In this document: positions 8,509 to 15,480 of the stretch, piece by piece | Position numbering within the stretch: position 1 is the stretch's first letter | Layout: every line of letters begins with the position of its first letter | Source: CAXOVX01 sp964213345 | Lineage (GTDB): Bacteria > Pseudomonadota > Alphaproteobacteria > Rickettsiales > Midichloriaceae | Direction of reading: 5' to 3' | Length of the DNA: 23,114 bases | NCBI GenBank assembly: GCA_964213345.1 | Contig: CAXOVX010000045.1 | Coordinates: 1-23,114, forward strand | Notes under the pieces: model-generated | The model's input: the letters and a program-made list of their open reading frames with translations, nothing else | What the model was told of the DNA's origin: nothing | The model's database searches: none | Made by a program: the position numbers and the translations under genes

Positions 8509-9549
8509 TTACAAAGTTTTATTTTTAAACTTGGCTAACAATCTGCAAGTGTCCAGCATTCTATGAGAAAATCCCCATTCATTATCGTACCACGCAGCCA
8601 CTCTACAGAAATACTCACCAACAACATATGTTTGGGTTGTGTCAAATATAGCACTATATTTAGTATGGTTAAAGTCTATAGATACTAATTCTTTATAAAC
8701 AATATCAAGTATATCTGAGGTACTGGTAGAAATGGCGCTTTGTATCAGTTGGTTAATTTGTTTTGGAGTAGTTGTGGATGCAGCAGAAAATTTAAAATCT
8801 ATTAGCGATACATTAGGCACTGGAACACGTATCGCAGTGCCACCGATTTTCCCTTTTAATTCGGGAATAATTTCACCTATAGATTTGGCAGCTCCTGTGC
8901 TAGTTGGTATCATGGACATGCATGCAGCACGGGCACGTCTTTTGTCTTTGTGGCGTCCATCTAGTAGTTTTTGATCATTTGTATAAGCATGTATTGTTGT
9001 CATAAACCCGTGTTCTATACCTATGGTGTCATTGAGGATTTTGACAATGGGCACAATACAATTAGTGGTACAGGATCCAATAGAGATTATGTTGTGTTGA
9101 GCTGTTAAATGATCCTCATTGCCCCCTAATATTACAGTGATATCAGCTTCCTTGCAAGGAGCTGATACTATGACTTTTTTTGCTCCATTTTTGATATGTT
9201 GTATAGCTTGCTGTCTTGTATTAAATTGGCCAGTGCATTCAAGAACTATATCAATGTCATGTGCACACCAATCTAACTCTTCTATATGATTGGCAGACAG
9301 TACTTGAACAGGACCAAATTTTAGATTAATGCAATTTTCACTCTCGCTAAGGTCATACCTTAGTGTGCCATGCGTTGAATCGTATTTCAGTAGATGTACA
9401 GCCTCACCAACTGTCATATTTCCGCTATTGATCACAGATATTTCTACCTCTTTTTTTAAGATATCTTCAGATTCAATATAAGCGCGTAAAATACACCTAC
9501 CAATCCTACCAAATCCGTTTATAGCTACCCGTATTCTGTCATTTTGCAT
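8509..9549 (-). CDS. gap: glyceraldehyde-3-phosphate dehydrogenase
   Basis: Catalyses the reversible conversion of glyceraldehyde-3-phosphate, phosphate and NAD(P)+ to 1,3-bisphosphoglycerate. I chose ATG 9549 (346 aa), which gives the usual spacing to IRVAINGFGRIGR; a TTG at 9558 is a longer alternative. The catalytic Cys160 lies in SIGSCTTNC and His187 in TTIHAYTNDQ; the C-terminal WYDNEWGFSHRM is intact. At the end of the second beta strand, where NAD-specific enzymes have an Asp in an N-D-L-like motif, this protein has VINSGN (about 39-44). That change is known to relax selectivity toward NADP in other GAPDHs. With ppdK nearby this suggests gluconeogenic use. It is the first gene of the gap-coiled-coil-zapA block. 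Confidence 0.95.
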   Translation of the reverse strand: MQNDRIRVAINGFGRIGRCILRAYIESEDILKKEVEISVINSGNMTVGEAVHLLKYDSTHGTLRYDLSESENCINLKFGPVQVLSANHIEELDWCAHDIDIVLECTGQFNTRQQAIQHIKNGAKKVIVSAPCKEADITVILGGNEDHLTAQHNIISIGSCTTNCIVPIVKILNDTIGIEHGFMTTIHAYTNDQKLLDGRHKDKRRARAACMSMIPTSTGAAKSIGEIIPELKGKIGGTAIRVPVPNVSLIDFKFSAASTTTPKQINQLIQSAISTSTSDILDIVYKELVSIDFNHTKYSAIFDTTQTYVVGEYFCRVAAWYDNEWGFSHRMLDTCRLLAKFKNKTL

Positions 9550-9559
9550 AATTGCCAAA

Positions 9560-9844
9560 TCTTATAGTCAATTAGAAAGTTAAAAACAGCACTGGTAAAT
9601 AAAATTAACCATAAAACTTCATTTAACAACACCGAAGCAACCCTGCTTGGCTGTACCAAAATTTATGTTTGATTAACATCACTATCGATGCTAAAGGATG
9701 CATACTGCCGGGCGAATCTAAACAATTATAAAAATGAATCCAAGTAGTTCGGTGCAGTACACGCCGCTCACATCATTTTTTATATAGTTCCACTACCCCG
9801 CAATTTTAGTGCATTTCCAAGCACTTTCAATGCTATTAAACGTT
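9560..9844. other. intergenic stretch without recognisable gene
   Basis: About 285 bases between gap and the small gene at 9845. I found no plausible reading frame, tRNA or clear terminator. It should contain the gap promoter (minus strand), but no convincing -35/-10 pair stands out. Confidence 0.4.
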
Positions 9845-10207
9845 TTATAACCCACTTTCCGGTTCGTATGGTGCTACGCTAATCAGCCCATATAACATAT
9901 CGTCTAATTTTACATCGTCATATAGCATGCTTGTAGCAAAGTCTAATACTTTATTTAATCCCAAGTTTACAATACACAGTATGATTTGTTTTGCAATCCA
10001 ATTGCTCATTACGTTATTTGATATATATATATCTTCTACTGTTTCCGTAGTTATGTTCATGATTATTGCTCTTTTCGTGATAGTAGCAATAGCATTAGGC
10101 GTATATTGTACTGAACGACTGATAACGTTGTATACGTATTTTGGTGCATCACATATAACGTCAGATATGTACTTTGGTGAATGATAAGTATTGTGTGTAA
10201 TAGGCAA
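9845..10207 (-). CDS. hypothetical protein
   Basis: A 120-codon open frame that would start at TTG 10207; the first in-frame ATG is near residue 50. It reads YNVISRSVQYTPNAIATITK, then NNVMSNWIAKQIILCIVNLGL, a moderately hydrophobic helix around residues 68-88, and an acidic C-terminus DDVKLDDMLYGLIS. No family is recognised. It is the last gene of the left unit of a diverged tandem duplication, downstream of the 87-aa membrane-type gene. The weak start and absence of a Shine-Dalgarno make it uncertain; it may be decayed. Confidence 0.38.
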   Translation of the reverse strand: MPITHNTYHSPKYISDVICDAPKYVYNVISRSVQYTPNAIATITKRAIIMNITTETVEDIYISNNVMSNWIAKQIILCIVNLGLNKVLDFATSMLYDDVKLDDMLYGLISVAPYEPESGL

Positions 10208-10283
10208 AGTACTTGTCGATGATGTAGTTTTGTTACTATAGATTAATTCGTTGGTGACGGCATGGTAATAATTTTCATTACTG

Positions 10284-10547
10284 TTAAATGAGGTATCCTA
10301 TGAAGAAAGACATACATTCTTTTACTGCATTGCCAAACATGCCGTAAAAAGCAAAGCCTAGCGCGGTATTTGCCATATGATATGCTAAAGGGAAAAGTGT
10401 ATTTGCAGCAATTGATATCTCTGGAAATGCTAGTGTTAATGCGGTCTTTGCTGCGTAAAGGGCAATAGTAGGAGCAAGCGTTATAGCTAAATCTTTTGCA
10501 TAAGGAGAAACGGTTGTAATAAAGCCTTTTACATTTTCCAAGACCAT
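10284..10547 (-). CDS. small hydrophobic protein, paralog of the broken gene at 11350-11735
   Basis: An 87-aa protein, ATG at 10547 with GGGG about 9 bases upstream. Most of it is hydrophobic: AKDLAITLAPTIALYAAKTALTLAF (about 17-41) and MANTALGFAFYGMFG (57-71) look like two membrane helices, followed by AVKECMSFFIGYLI. I recognise no family. The first helix clearly matches IKDFAVTLAPALVLYTIKTG translated from about 11700 to 11645, so it is a member of a local family duplicated together with the tmRNA gene. It is transcribed divergently from the decayed tmRNA copy, with a MITE (10572-10695) between them. Size and pattern resemble small holin-like or membrane-peptide proteins, but nothing proves a role. 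Confidence 0.5.
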   Translation of the reverse strand: MVLENVKGFITTVSPYAKDLAITLAPTIALYAAKTALTLAFPEISIAANTLFPLAYHMANTALGFAFYGMFGNAVKECMSFFIGYLI

Positions 10548-10571
10548 ACGAAATACCCCGCAAATATATCA

Positions 10572-10695
10572 TTATACCAATTCCCATTTTTACACCTACA
10601 TTATCACGCTGCAGGATTTAGGCAGATTACTACACTCCTTTGCCCCCTCATCATCGAGCTCCTAGCGCTCATTTTTAAATTGGCATTGGTATTAA
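10572..10695 (-). mobile_element. MITE copy 1
   Basis: 124-bp non-coding element with inverted ends: TTATACCAATTCCCATTTTT at the left and ATTGGCATTGGTATTAA at the right. Internal blocks (GCTGCAGGATTTAGGC, GAGCTCCTAGCGCTCATTTT) match the copies at 13802 and, inverted, at 15292. It interrupts the spacer between the small-protein gene and the tmRNA pseudogene; the corresponding spacer in the right-hand unit lacks it. Confidence 0.75.
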
Positions 10696-10825
10696 TATTT
10701 TATAGCATCGTACTTGGGTGCCAATGTAATAAAAAATTATTGCAATGCCAAGTATTAAAGTAGTGCAATATAATAATTTTTCATTATCCATTTTCATAAA
10801 AAAATGACGTAATACGTAATATAAC

Positions 10826-10854
10826 TTGATTGTGATATGTGATGCGGGTACGGC
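10826..10854 (+). promoter_or_regulatory. decayed promoter of the tmRNA pseudogene
   Basis: TTGATT, a 17-base spacer, then TACGGC. The intact copy at 11868-11896 has TTGATT-17-TACAAT, so the -35 is conserved and the -10 has lost its AAT end. Confidence 0.55.
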
Positions 10855-11035
10855 CTATATGCCAATCATTCAGCTATGGCGGGGTTCATAATAGATGATC
10901 TTTGGTTCGGAAACGATGCCCCAATGCCTCCACCAGTGCTTTTTATAACGTATATGGGTAAGATTTGACAGGCACGGAGAAACCCTTGCTCAGCATAATA
11001 CTGCTGTAAAATGTCAAAGACATAAAGACACTAAA
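10855..11035 (+). pseudogene. decayed second copy of the permuted tmRNA gene
   Basis: Collinear with the tmRNA at 11903-12085. Shared landmarks are CATTCAGCTATGGCG (10867), CCTCCACCA (CCA end at 10935), a short intervening sequence, GATTTGACAGGCA (10961 on, in place of GATTCGACAGGCA), TGCTCAGCATAATACTGCTG and GACATAAA just before the tag start. The tag codons GCA-AAC-GAC are absent, the 5' acceptor strand (GGGTA) no longer pairs well with the 3' strand, the T-stem is disrupted and the promoter -10 is damaged. Homology ends near 11035, before the coding piece is complete. It is best explained as an old tandem duplicate without tagging ability. Confidence 0.72.
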
Positions 11036-11045
11036 TTACATTTGA

Positions 11046-11279
11046 TCAATATTGTCCGTCTAGGGGATGTGTGCTGCTGAGGACATCCAAGCAGTGATTA
11101 AAAGAGTCCATGCAGCTTGACAAAGTACATGAAGCCATGCTTGTATCCTCCTGATACCAGCCTATTACCACTCCTACAACGACTGCAGCAACTTCTCCTG
11201 CTTTAATGCATTTCCAAATGTGATACATTTTATGACTCACAATTTTTACCATAACACATATTATGTTACCATTGATCAC
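11046..11279 (-). CDS. hypothetical small hydrophobic protein
   Basis: 77 codons from ATG 11279. One strong hydrophobic helix, GEVAAVVVGVVIGWY (about 28-42), is followed by a cysteine-containing tail SCTLSSCMDSFNHCLDVL. The tail loosely resembles LQDSFIKQCVVL of the neighbouring broken paralog, so it may be a further member of the same family, but the similarity is short. No Shine-Dalgarno is evident. Its stop lies about 10 bases from the end of the decayed tmRNA copy, suggesting that the boundary of the duplicated unit lies here. Confidence 0.35.
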   Translation of the reverse strand: MINGNIICVMVKIVSHKMYHIWKCIKAGEVAAVVVGVVIGWYQEDTSMASCTLSSCMDSFNHCLDVLSSTHPLDGQY

Positions 11280-11349
11280 GGCTATTCAGCTCCACAGCAC
11301 TATTGCACTGATCGGTCGTAGCTATCCGATCTTACAACATAATGTATAC

Positions 11350-11735
11350 TCTGGTCTACTAGTTTATTCGATAGCCAATTTACACTTAAGTACAACACAT
11401 TGCTTTATAAATGAATCTTGGAGCCGATTTTCGAATTGCATCGCAACTAATCCCGCTATGATGGCTTTCACTGAGATAGTAACGCCGCTGTATATAATAC
11501 TAGATGTATACTGAGATGCCTGGTCAATATCGCTCTTGGCACAAAAAGCCTTTTTTATAATAACGGCATTTTCGTGTATAAGGTGATACGTGTCTTTTTG
11601 TAAATGATAAATACCGCACTCGCATAAAAGGGTATCTTTTTAGCCCGGTCTTTATTGTATAAAGAACCAGAGCAGGAGCAAGTGTAACGGCAAAATCTTT
11701 TATACCCTCTAAAGTCGCATCAAATACCTTATAAT
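11350..11735 (-). pseudogene. frameshifted paralog of the 87-aa hydrophobic protein
   Basis: On the minus strand a frame from about 11730 reads VFDATLEGIKDFAVTLAPAL, then VLYTIKTGLK, matching the first membrane helix of the gene at 10284-10547. It passes into a neighbouring frame at an A-run (about 11636-11642) and continues KDTLLCECGIYHL, NAVIIKKAFCAKSDIDQASQ, IIYSGVTISVKAIIAGLVAM, LQDSFIKQCVVLKCKLAIE before a stop near 11367. One indel would restore a single protein of about 120 residues. It occupies the same place relative to the functional tmRNA as the 87-aa gene does to the decayed tmRNA. Confidence 0.55.
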
Positions 11736-11867
11736 GCTATGTCTAGACGCAAGCGTAATAAAGAATTGCCGTGATGTCAAATATTATTACTTAATATCAC
11801 AGCTTTATAATGTAATATTACATCATCTTTCTATTATTCATTCCTATAAAAAACAACATAATATAAC

Positions 11868-11896
11868 TTGATTGTGATATGTAGTGCGAGTACAAT
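11868..11896 (+). promoter_or_regulatory. tmRNA promoter
   Basis: TTGATT (11868-11873), exact 17-base spacer, TACAAT (11891-11896). Transcription would begin near 11903, suiting the expected 5' end of the acceptor piece. Confidence 0.65.
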
Positions 11897-11902
11897 CTGT
11901 GT

Positions 11903-12190
11903 GCTGGTCATTCAGCTATGGCGATAAATGGTTACTTATAATAGATGTCTTGGACTCGGGGGCAGTACCCGACGCTTCCACCAATGTTTTTTTGTAATGT
12001 ATGGGGGCGAAATAGATTCGACAGGCATGAAAGGGGTGATTTTTGCTCAGCATGATACCGCTGCAAAGGATCAAAAACATAAATGCAAACGACAATAACG
12101 TCGTTAACAACGCAAGGGCATTTGCATTCGCATAATCCCAAGTGTTGAGTTAGCGCGGTGTTGGGGCTACCGGGCAACAGAAAAGCCCCA
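11903..12190 (+). ncRNA. ssrA: transfer-messenger RNA, circularly permuted two-piece form
   Basis: tmRNA with SmpB rescues stalled ribosomes and tags nascent proteins for proteolysis. As in other alphaproteobacteria the gene is permuted, with the acceptor piece first. It ends in TCGGG-GGCAGTA-CCCGA (T-arm, 11956-11972), CGCTTCC and ACCA (11980-11983). A 19-base intervening sequence (11984-12002) separates it from the coding piece, which begins GGGGGCG (12003-12009). This pairs with CGCTTCC over 7 positions, including two G-U pairs. The D-domain mark GATTCGACAGG follows. The tag reads ANDNNVVNNARAFAFA from GCA 12085 to TAA 12133-12135. The 3' part carries GGGGCTACCGGGCAACAG and a GGGGCT/AGCCCC stem. 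The exact 5' and 3' ends are estimates. Confidence 0.93.
12085..12135 (+). CDS. tmRNA-encoded proteolysis tag
   Basis: Sixteen codons beginning with the resume codon GCA: A-N-D-N-N-V-V-N-N-A-R-A-F-A-F-A, then TAA. The ANDN start is the usual bacterial tag start. The C-terminus is Phe-Ala rather than the common Ala-Ala. Confidence 0.9.
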   Translation, partial: ANDNNVVNNARAFAFA

Positions 12191-12272
12191 TTTGGAAGAT
12201 AGGTATAAGGTGTGATTTTGGGTTTTTAATTTTCAGCATTCAGGTGTTGGTAATTAGTTTTGGGCTCTTGGT

Positions 12273-12650
12273 ATGAGTTATGATAAAAACAGCGTTTTCG
12301 CTAAAATTTTAAGGGGGGAACTGTCTTGTGATAAGGTATACGAGGATGGTGTAGCCTTTGCTTTTCGGGATATCCACCCGAGTGCACCAGTCCATGTCTT
12401 AGCAATTCCGAAGGGAGAATATGTATCTTTCGAGGATTTTATACAAAATGCTGGCCCTCAAGTAGTTTTTAGCTTTTTTGAAAGCGTGAAGAATATAACA
12501 CAGCACCTACAATTGGAGAAAACTGGATATAGGCTCATCATTAATCACGGCAAAAATGGTTTACAAACGGTGCCACATTTTCATATTCATCTTTTGGGTG
12601 GAAAAAAACTGGGGCCTCTGATTGTAGATGACTCTTACCACTGTAGCTAG
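12273..12650 (+). CDS. HIT-family nucleotide-binding protein
   Basis: Histidine-triad hydrolase/transferase of the Hint type, usually cleaving purine nucleoside phosphoramidates such as AMP-lysine. The 125-aa protein starts MSYDKNSVFAKILRGEL, typical of Hint proteins. It has the substrate-site segment AFRDIHPSAPVHVLAIPK (29-46) and ends with the triad HFHIHLLGG, with His102, His104 and His106. NHGKNGLQTVPHFH supplies the conserved Asn-Gly-Gln-Val-like approach to the triad. It lies about 80 bases after the tmRNA, on the same strand, with no obvious Shine-Dalgarno. No downstream partner gene remains, only transposon debris. Confidence 0.93.
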   Translation: MSYDKNSVFAKILRGELSCDKVYEDGVAFAFRDIHPSAPVHVLAIPKGEYVSFEDFIQNAGPQVVFSFFESVKNITQHLQLEKTGYRLIINHGKNGLQTVPHFHIHLLGGKKLGPLIVDDSYHCS

Positions 12651-12778
12651 ATATCAGCCTTATTCACGGCTTACACCACATATCCAGGCAATTTATGGTA
12701 GAGGGCAGTAGGTGGTTGTTTGATCCCAGAGAATAATGGTACGTCATATGAAGATACAAGGAAAAGGAGGGGCACTAT

Positions 12779-13285
12779 ATGGGAGTAGGTGTTACAGGGC
12801 ACGCCAGAATCGTAGAGAGATACAGGCTGTGTGAAGAGAGCTTGATAGGAGTTGCGGAGAAATTTAGTGTTAACGCTAAAACTATTGCGGAATGAGGGGA
12901 GCGAGAGGATGTTGGTGATTTGTCTATAGAGCCAAAGATAATAAAATCTACAATTTGATCGCCATTAGAAGAGGAGGCAATTATTGCATTTAGGCAGATG
13001 ACGAATTACCCCACTTAATGATGTTTATGCATTGCATGAGGCTGTCCCACGCTTAGGCAAATCGAGTTTACACAAACCAAATAGAACCCATTGCAGCCGC
13101 ATTTTTGCGTTGCTTGATTGAAGCCGTGCCCTGTAGATCAATAAAGTTCTTACTGATAATGGCATAGTTTACCAATCATGAGCATCGTGTACATGCATTT
13201 ACGCATATCTTTGATCGTATATACGATGAACTCAATATTAAACAGTTTTACATATAAAAATTATCAACCCATACCACAGTACTAA
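12779..13285 (+). pseudogene. IS481-type transposase remnant
   Basis: The frame from ATG 12779 reads GHARIVERYRLCEESLIGVA, then EKFSVNAKTIAE, the N-terminal helix-turn-helix of IS481 transposases, and is cut by TGA. Reading continues with VGDLSIEPKIIKST, another stop, SPLEEEAIIAFRQMTNYP, YALHEAVPRLGKSSLH and further on KVLTDNGIVYQ, the second catalytic Asp region. HIFDRIYDELNIKQFYI follows. Several stops and shifts leave no intact product. It is related to the fragment at 15143-15480. Confidence 0.7.
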
Positions 13286-13673
13286 ACAATTAGGTAATAC
13301 TTCATTATGTCAGCTTCTCGTATTTCTGTTCCCTTCTTCACACTCCCTTTTCTCCCCACAGATTCGCTTTTGATGTCAAATACGATGCATCTATAAACGT
13401 AAACACCACACTTACATACCACTGTGATTTTAGTTGATCTCGAAGAATGCCAAATATCTTAGATGATTTCTACGCTCCTGTCTTGCCACGTAAATGCCTC
13501 AATATACCACAACCAGGAGTTTTTTTGCCAAGACCAAAATTCGCAAAACCATTTCGCTGCATTCTATCGTCAGGTGAAAATAGTAGTAAGTGATGGTTAA
13601 AGTGTATTCACTTACTACTATATTGACAATATATGATTTCATCTCGGACAGAGGATATTCTGAGGAAAATTTC
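13286..13673. other. non-coding stretch within the transposon graveyard
   Basis: About 390 bases without a convincing gene. The only notable structure is the long perfect inverted repeat at 13580-13621. The rest is probably decayed mobile DNA beyond recognition. Confidence 0.4.
13580..13621. repeat. 14-bp perfect inverted repeat
   Basis: ATAGTAGTAAGTGA (13580-13593) pairs perfectly with TCACTTACTACTAT (13608-13621) around a 14-base loop. It lies in non-coding DNA upstream of the IS630 remnant. It could be a hairpin terminator or the fused ends of a lost element. Confidence 0.6.
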
Positions 13674-14125
13674 ATGACAGGTAAAGCCGGAGATAAAATT
13701 ATAGCAGTGATGTGATACAAGGATGGTTGTGATACGAAATTATCCGAATTTTGGGTTGAGAAATTTCTGATACCTACGTTAAAGCCTGGTCAAACAGTAA
13801 TTTATACCAAATCCCATTTTTAACGTTCACGTTGTTGCGCTGCTGGATTTAGGCTCAGTCATGTAGTATTCTATGCTCCTTCTCCCCCACCATTGCACTC
13901 CTAGTGCTTATTTAAAAATGGAAAATTGATATAATGGATAACGCCAGCTTCCATAAATCGCAAAATACAAGAAAAATGGTAGAAAAAGAAAAATACAGTT
14001 TATTATCTTTACCACCTTATCCACTAAATTCAAAAATCCAACCAAAAAATTTTGGGTATTTAAGTGTTTTTCTAATAAGATTATTACTAGTTAAAATATT
14101 AAACCTCAAGCATGGATTAGAATAG
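13674..14125 (+). pseudogene. IS630-type transposase remnant, split by a MITE
   Basis: From 13674 the frame reads MTGKAGDKIIAVM, a TGA, then CDTKLSEFWVEKFLIPTLKP and GQTVI. At that point MITE copy 2 (13802-13933) intervenes. The reading resumes at 13934 with MDNASFHKSQNTRKMVEKEK and SLPPYPLNSKIQPKNFGYL, the IS630 catalytic-domain pattern (Asp in MDNASFH; the usual SPDLNPIE is degenerate and the Glu replaced). The N-terminal half is missing. Its distal part is inside the 1212-bp inverted repeat, so a second copy exists at 19996-20187. Confidence 0.68.
13802..13933 (-). mobile_element. MITE copy 2
   Basis: About 132 bp beginning TTATACCAAATCCCATTTTT and ending in the inverted, slightly decayed terminus AAAAATGGAAAATTGATATA. 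Internal blocks TTGTTGCGCTGCTGGATTTAG, truncated here in comparison, and GCTCCTTCTCCC, CACTCCTAGTGCTTATTT match copy 3 in reverse. It splits the IS630 transposase between GQTVI and MDNASFH. The left boundary of the 1212-bp inverted repeat (13895) falls inside it. Confidence 0.78.
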
Positions 14126-15106
14126 AAAAAGAGATAGAAGGTTTGGAAGATTTGAGGTATGCACAAAAAGAAGATAGAATATATACTAGAGCATTCCAAA
14201 CGGAGCAATGTCTGGTATGTTCAAGCTCGAATTGGCCCTTGAGTACTGCAAAAACAGTTTCTACGATTGAGTGCTTTCGAAGTAAATTCTTTTCAAAAAG
14301 GGTGTCAGCACATTTTTCGTGCCCTTTTTTATCCCCGTAACTAATTTAGTCCTCACTGTATAATTCTTCAAAGAGCTTCTTTTTTATGTACCCTGTATCC
14401 CCAAACAACAAGCCAGTGAGGCGTTTTTGTGATGGATGAAGCCGGCACTCCATTGCCAGGCGTCAATTTAATACCTTGAATCTCGCCTATTTCATTAATC
14501 ACAACATGTAATTTTAATCCAAGAAACCAGCCCTTACTGGGGTTACCTAGCTTTGCACAATATTTCGCGTAATTCTTTTCGGATGACAAATGGCTATGGA
14601 TGTTGAATCTATGTAGGATAGCACACTGTTTTTCGCCTGATTACAATACCATTCAAGTATTCTTCTTCTTTTTAGTGTTAAAAATCTCTCATATGAAGGC
14701 AAAGTAGAAAAATCTATTTGAAGTTTCTACATGGAGATTGTTGCTAAAGCAGCTCAATTGTCATAACCTCAGATAGCCATATCTCTAGCGTTCTAGTCGG
14801 ATTTCGATGCTCTTCGTCTGCTAACAATTTGTTCTTTAGCCATGCATCTATCGCTTTACAAAAATCGTCAACAAAAATGAATAGTTCTGATTTTTGTTGA
14901 TGATTAATATCTCTTTTCATGCAGATACCTTATGTTGTCGTATCTTGTAAAAATCTTACATAAAATAAAATATCCTAAATATCTGCCGCCTCAACTTAAT
15001 AACATATCTTACCTATCTAATCCATAGTTGAGGTTAGAAAAACACCTTTCTTTAGCTGATGCTGTAGATGCTGCTTCTAAAACACAACCATTTTCCATTT
15101 GACTAT
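13895..15106 (+). repeat. 1212-bp inverted repeat, left arm
   Basis: Reverse-complement of 19015-20226, equal in length, with only about half a dozen single-base differences noticed (for example near 14168, 14229, 14255, 14483 and 14507) and no indel seen. Contents are the end of MITE copy 2, the C-terminal part of the IS630 remnant and an IS982-type transposase remnant. Flanks diverge abruptly at both ends, so this is a recent segmental duplication. Confidence 0.88.
14136..14920 (-). pseudogene. IS982-type transposase remnant (left arm copy)
   Basis: Starts at ATG 14920 with MKRDINHQQKSELFIFVDDF and CKAIDAWLKNKLLADEE, then LEIWLSEVMTIELL and a stop. The interior is deleted. The frame containing IDSTSIAICHPKRI precedes KLGNPSKGWFLGLKLHVVIN and GIKLTPGN (14589-14368 area). 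The C-terminal block reads LLRKHSIVETVFAVLKGQFE, LEHTRHCSVWNALVYILSS. These are the IS982 motifs (VDDFC, LSEVMTI, DST, GDKG region, IVETVF), but stops and shifts make it inactive. It differs in sequence from the IS982-type element at 811-1812. Confidence 0.65.
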
Positions 15107-15136
15107 AGTGCCCATTTTAAAATCGGACTTAATATA
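15107..15136. repeat. solo MITE-like terminus
   Basis: Read on the minus strand this is TTATATTAAGTCCGATTTTA, then AAATGGGCAC, close to the MITE end TTATACCAAGTCCCATTTTA, AAATGAGCAC. It abuts the right boundary of the left inverted-repeat arm; the right arm has no such flank. Confidence 0.5.
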
Positions 15137-15142
15137 ACTGTA

Positions 15143-15480
15143 TTATTTGGCGGATGGGGCCAATAATTGCAGATTCCTTTGCGCAGACTTAATCCTCTTT
15201 GGCCCATTGGAAGGATCTTCCACTTCCTGACGCTTCCTCCACTTAATAACTGTCTTTGGATTTACATAGTTAAACTTTCTTGCAGCACAGATTATACCAA
15301 GTCCCATTTTAAAATGAGCACTAGGAGCGCAATGGTGAGGGAGAAGGAATGTAGGACTGGCTACATGACTGAGCCCGAATCCAGCAACGCAACAACATGA
15401 ACGAATGGGATTTGGTATTAATACTCTCTTTACAAACCGTATCTCTACGGGCTCTAGTGCGTCCACCATAATACTGTCCC
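15143..15480 (-). pseudogene. IS481-type transposase fragment interrupted by a MITE
   Basis: Below the MITE the minus strand reads CAARKFNYVNPKTVIKWRKR, then QEVEDPSNGPKRIKS, the classic IS481 N-terminal helix-turn-helix (K-F/Y-x-V-N-P-K-T-V-x-K-W-x-x-R ... G-P-K). Above the MITE (15422-15480) a frame reads RTRARRDTVCKES, the family's start. Removing the 130-bp element rejoins the two halves. The catalytic domain is gone. The apparent 125-aa frame across the whole region is partly MITE sequence and should not be annotated as a protein. Confidence 0.68.
15292..15421 (+). mobile_element. MITE copy 3
   Basis: 130 bp with the best-preserved ends: TTATACCAAGTCCCATT at the left and AATGGGATTTGGTATTAA at the right, which are inverted repeats of each other. 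It carries no reading frame of its own. It sits inside the IS481-type fragment. Copies 1 and 2 match it in the opposite orientation. Confidence 0.82.

Noticed and set aside
10243..10587. 114-codon frame overlapping the 87-aa gene
   Set aside because: Different frame of the same DNA. The 87-aa frame has the paralog match and a better start, and part of this one runs into the MITE.
11916..12177. Minus-strand frames of 64 and 81 codons
   Set aside because: They lie entirely across the structured tmRNA on the opposite strand.
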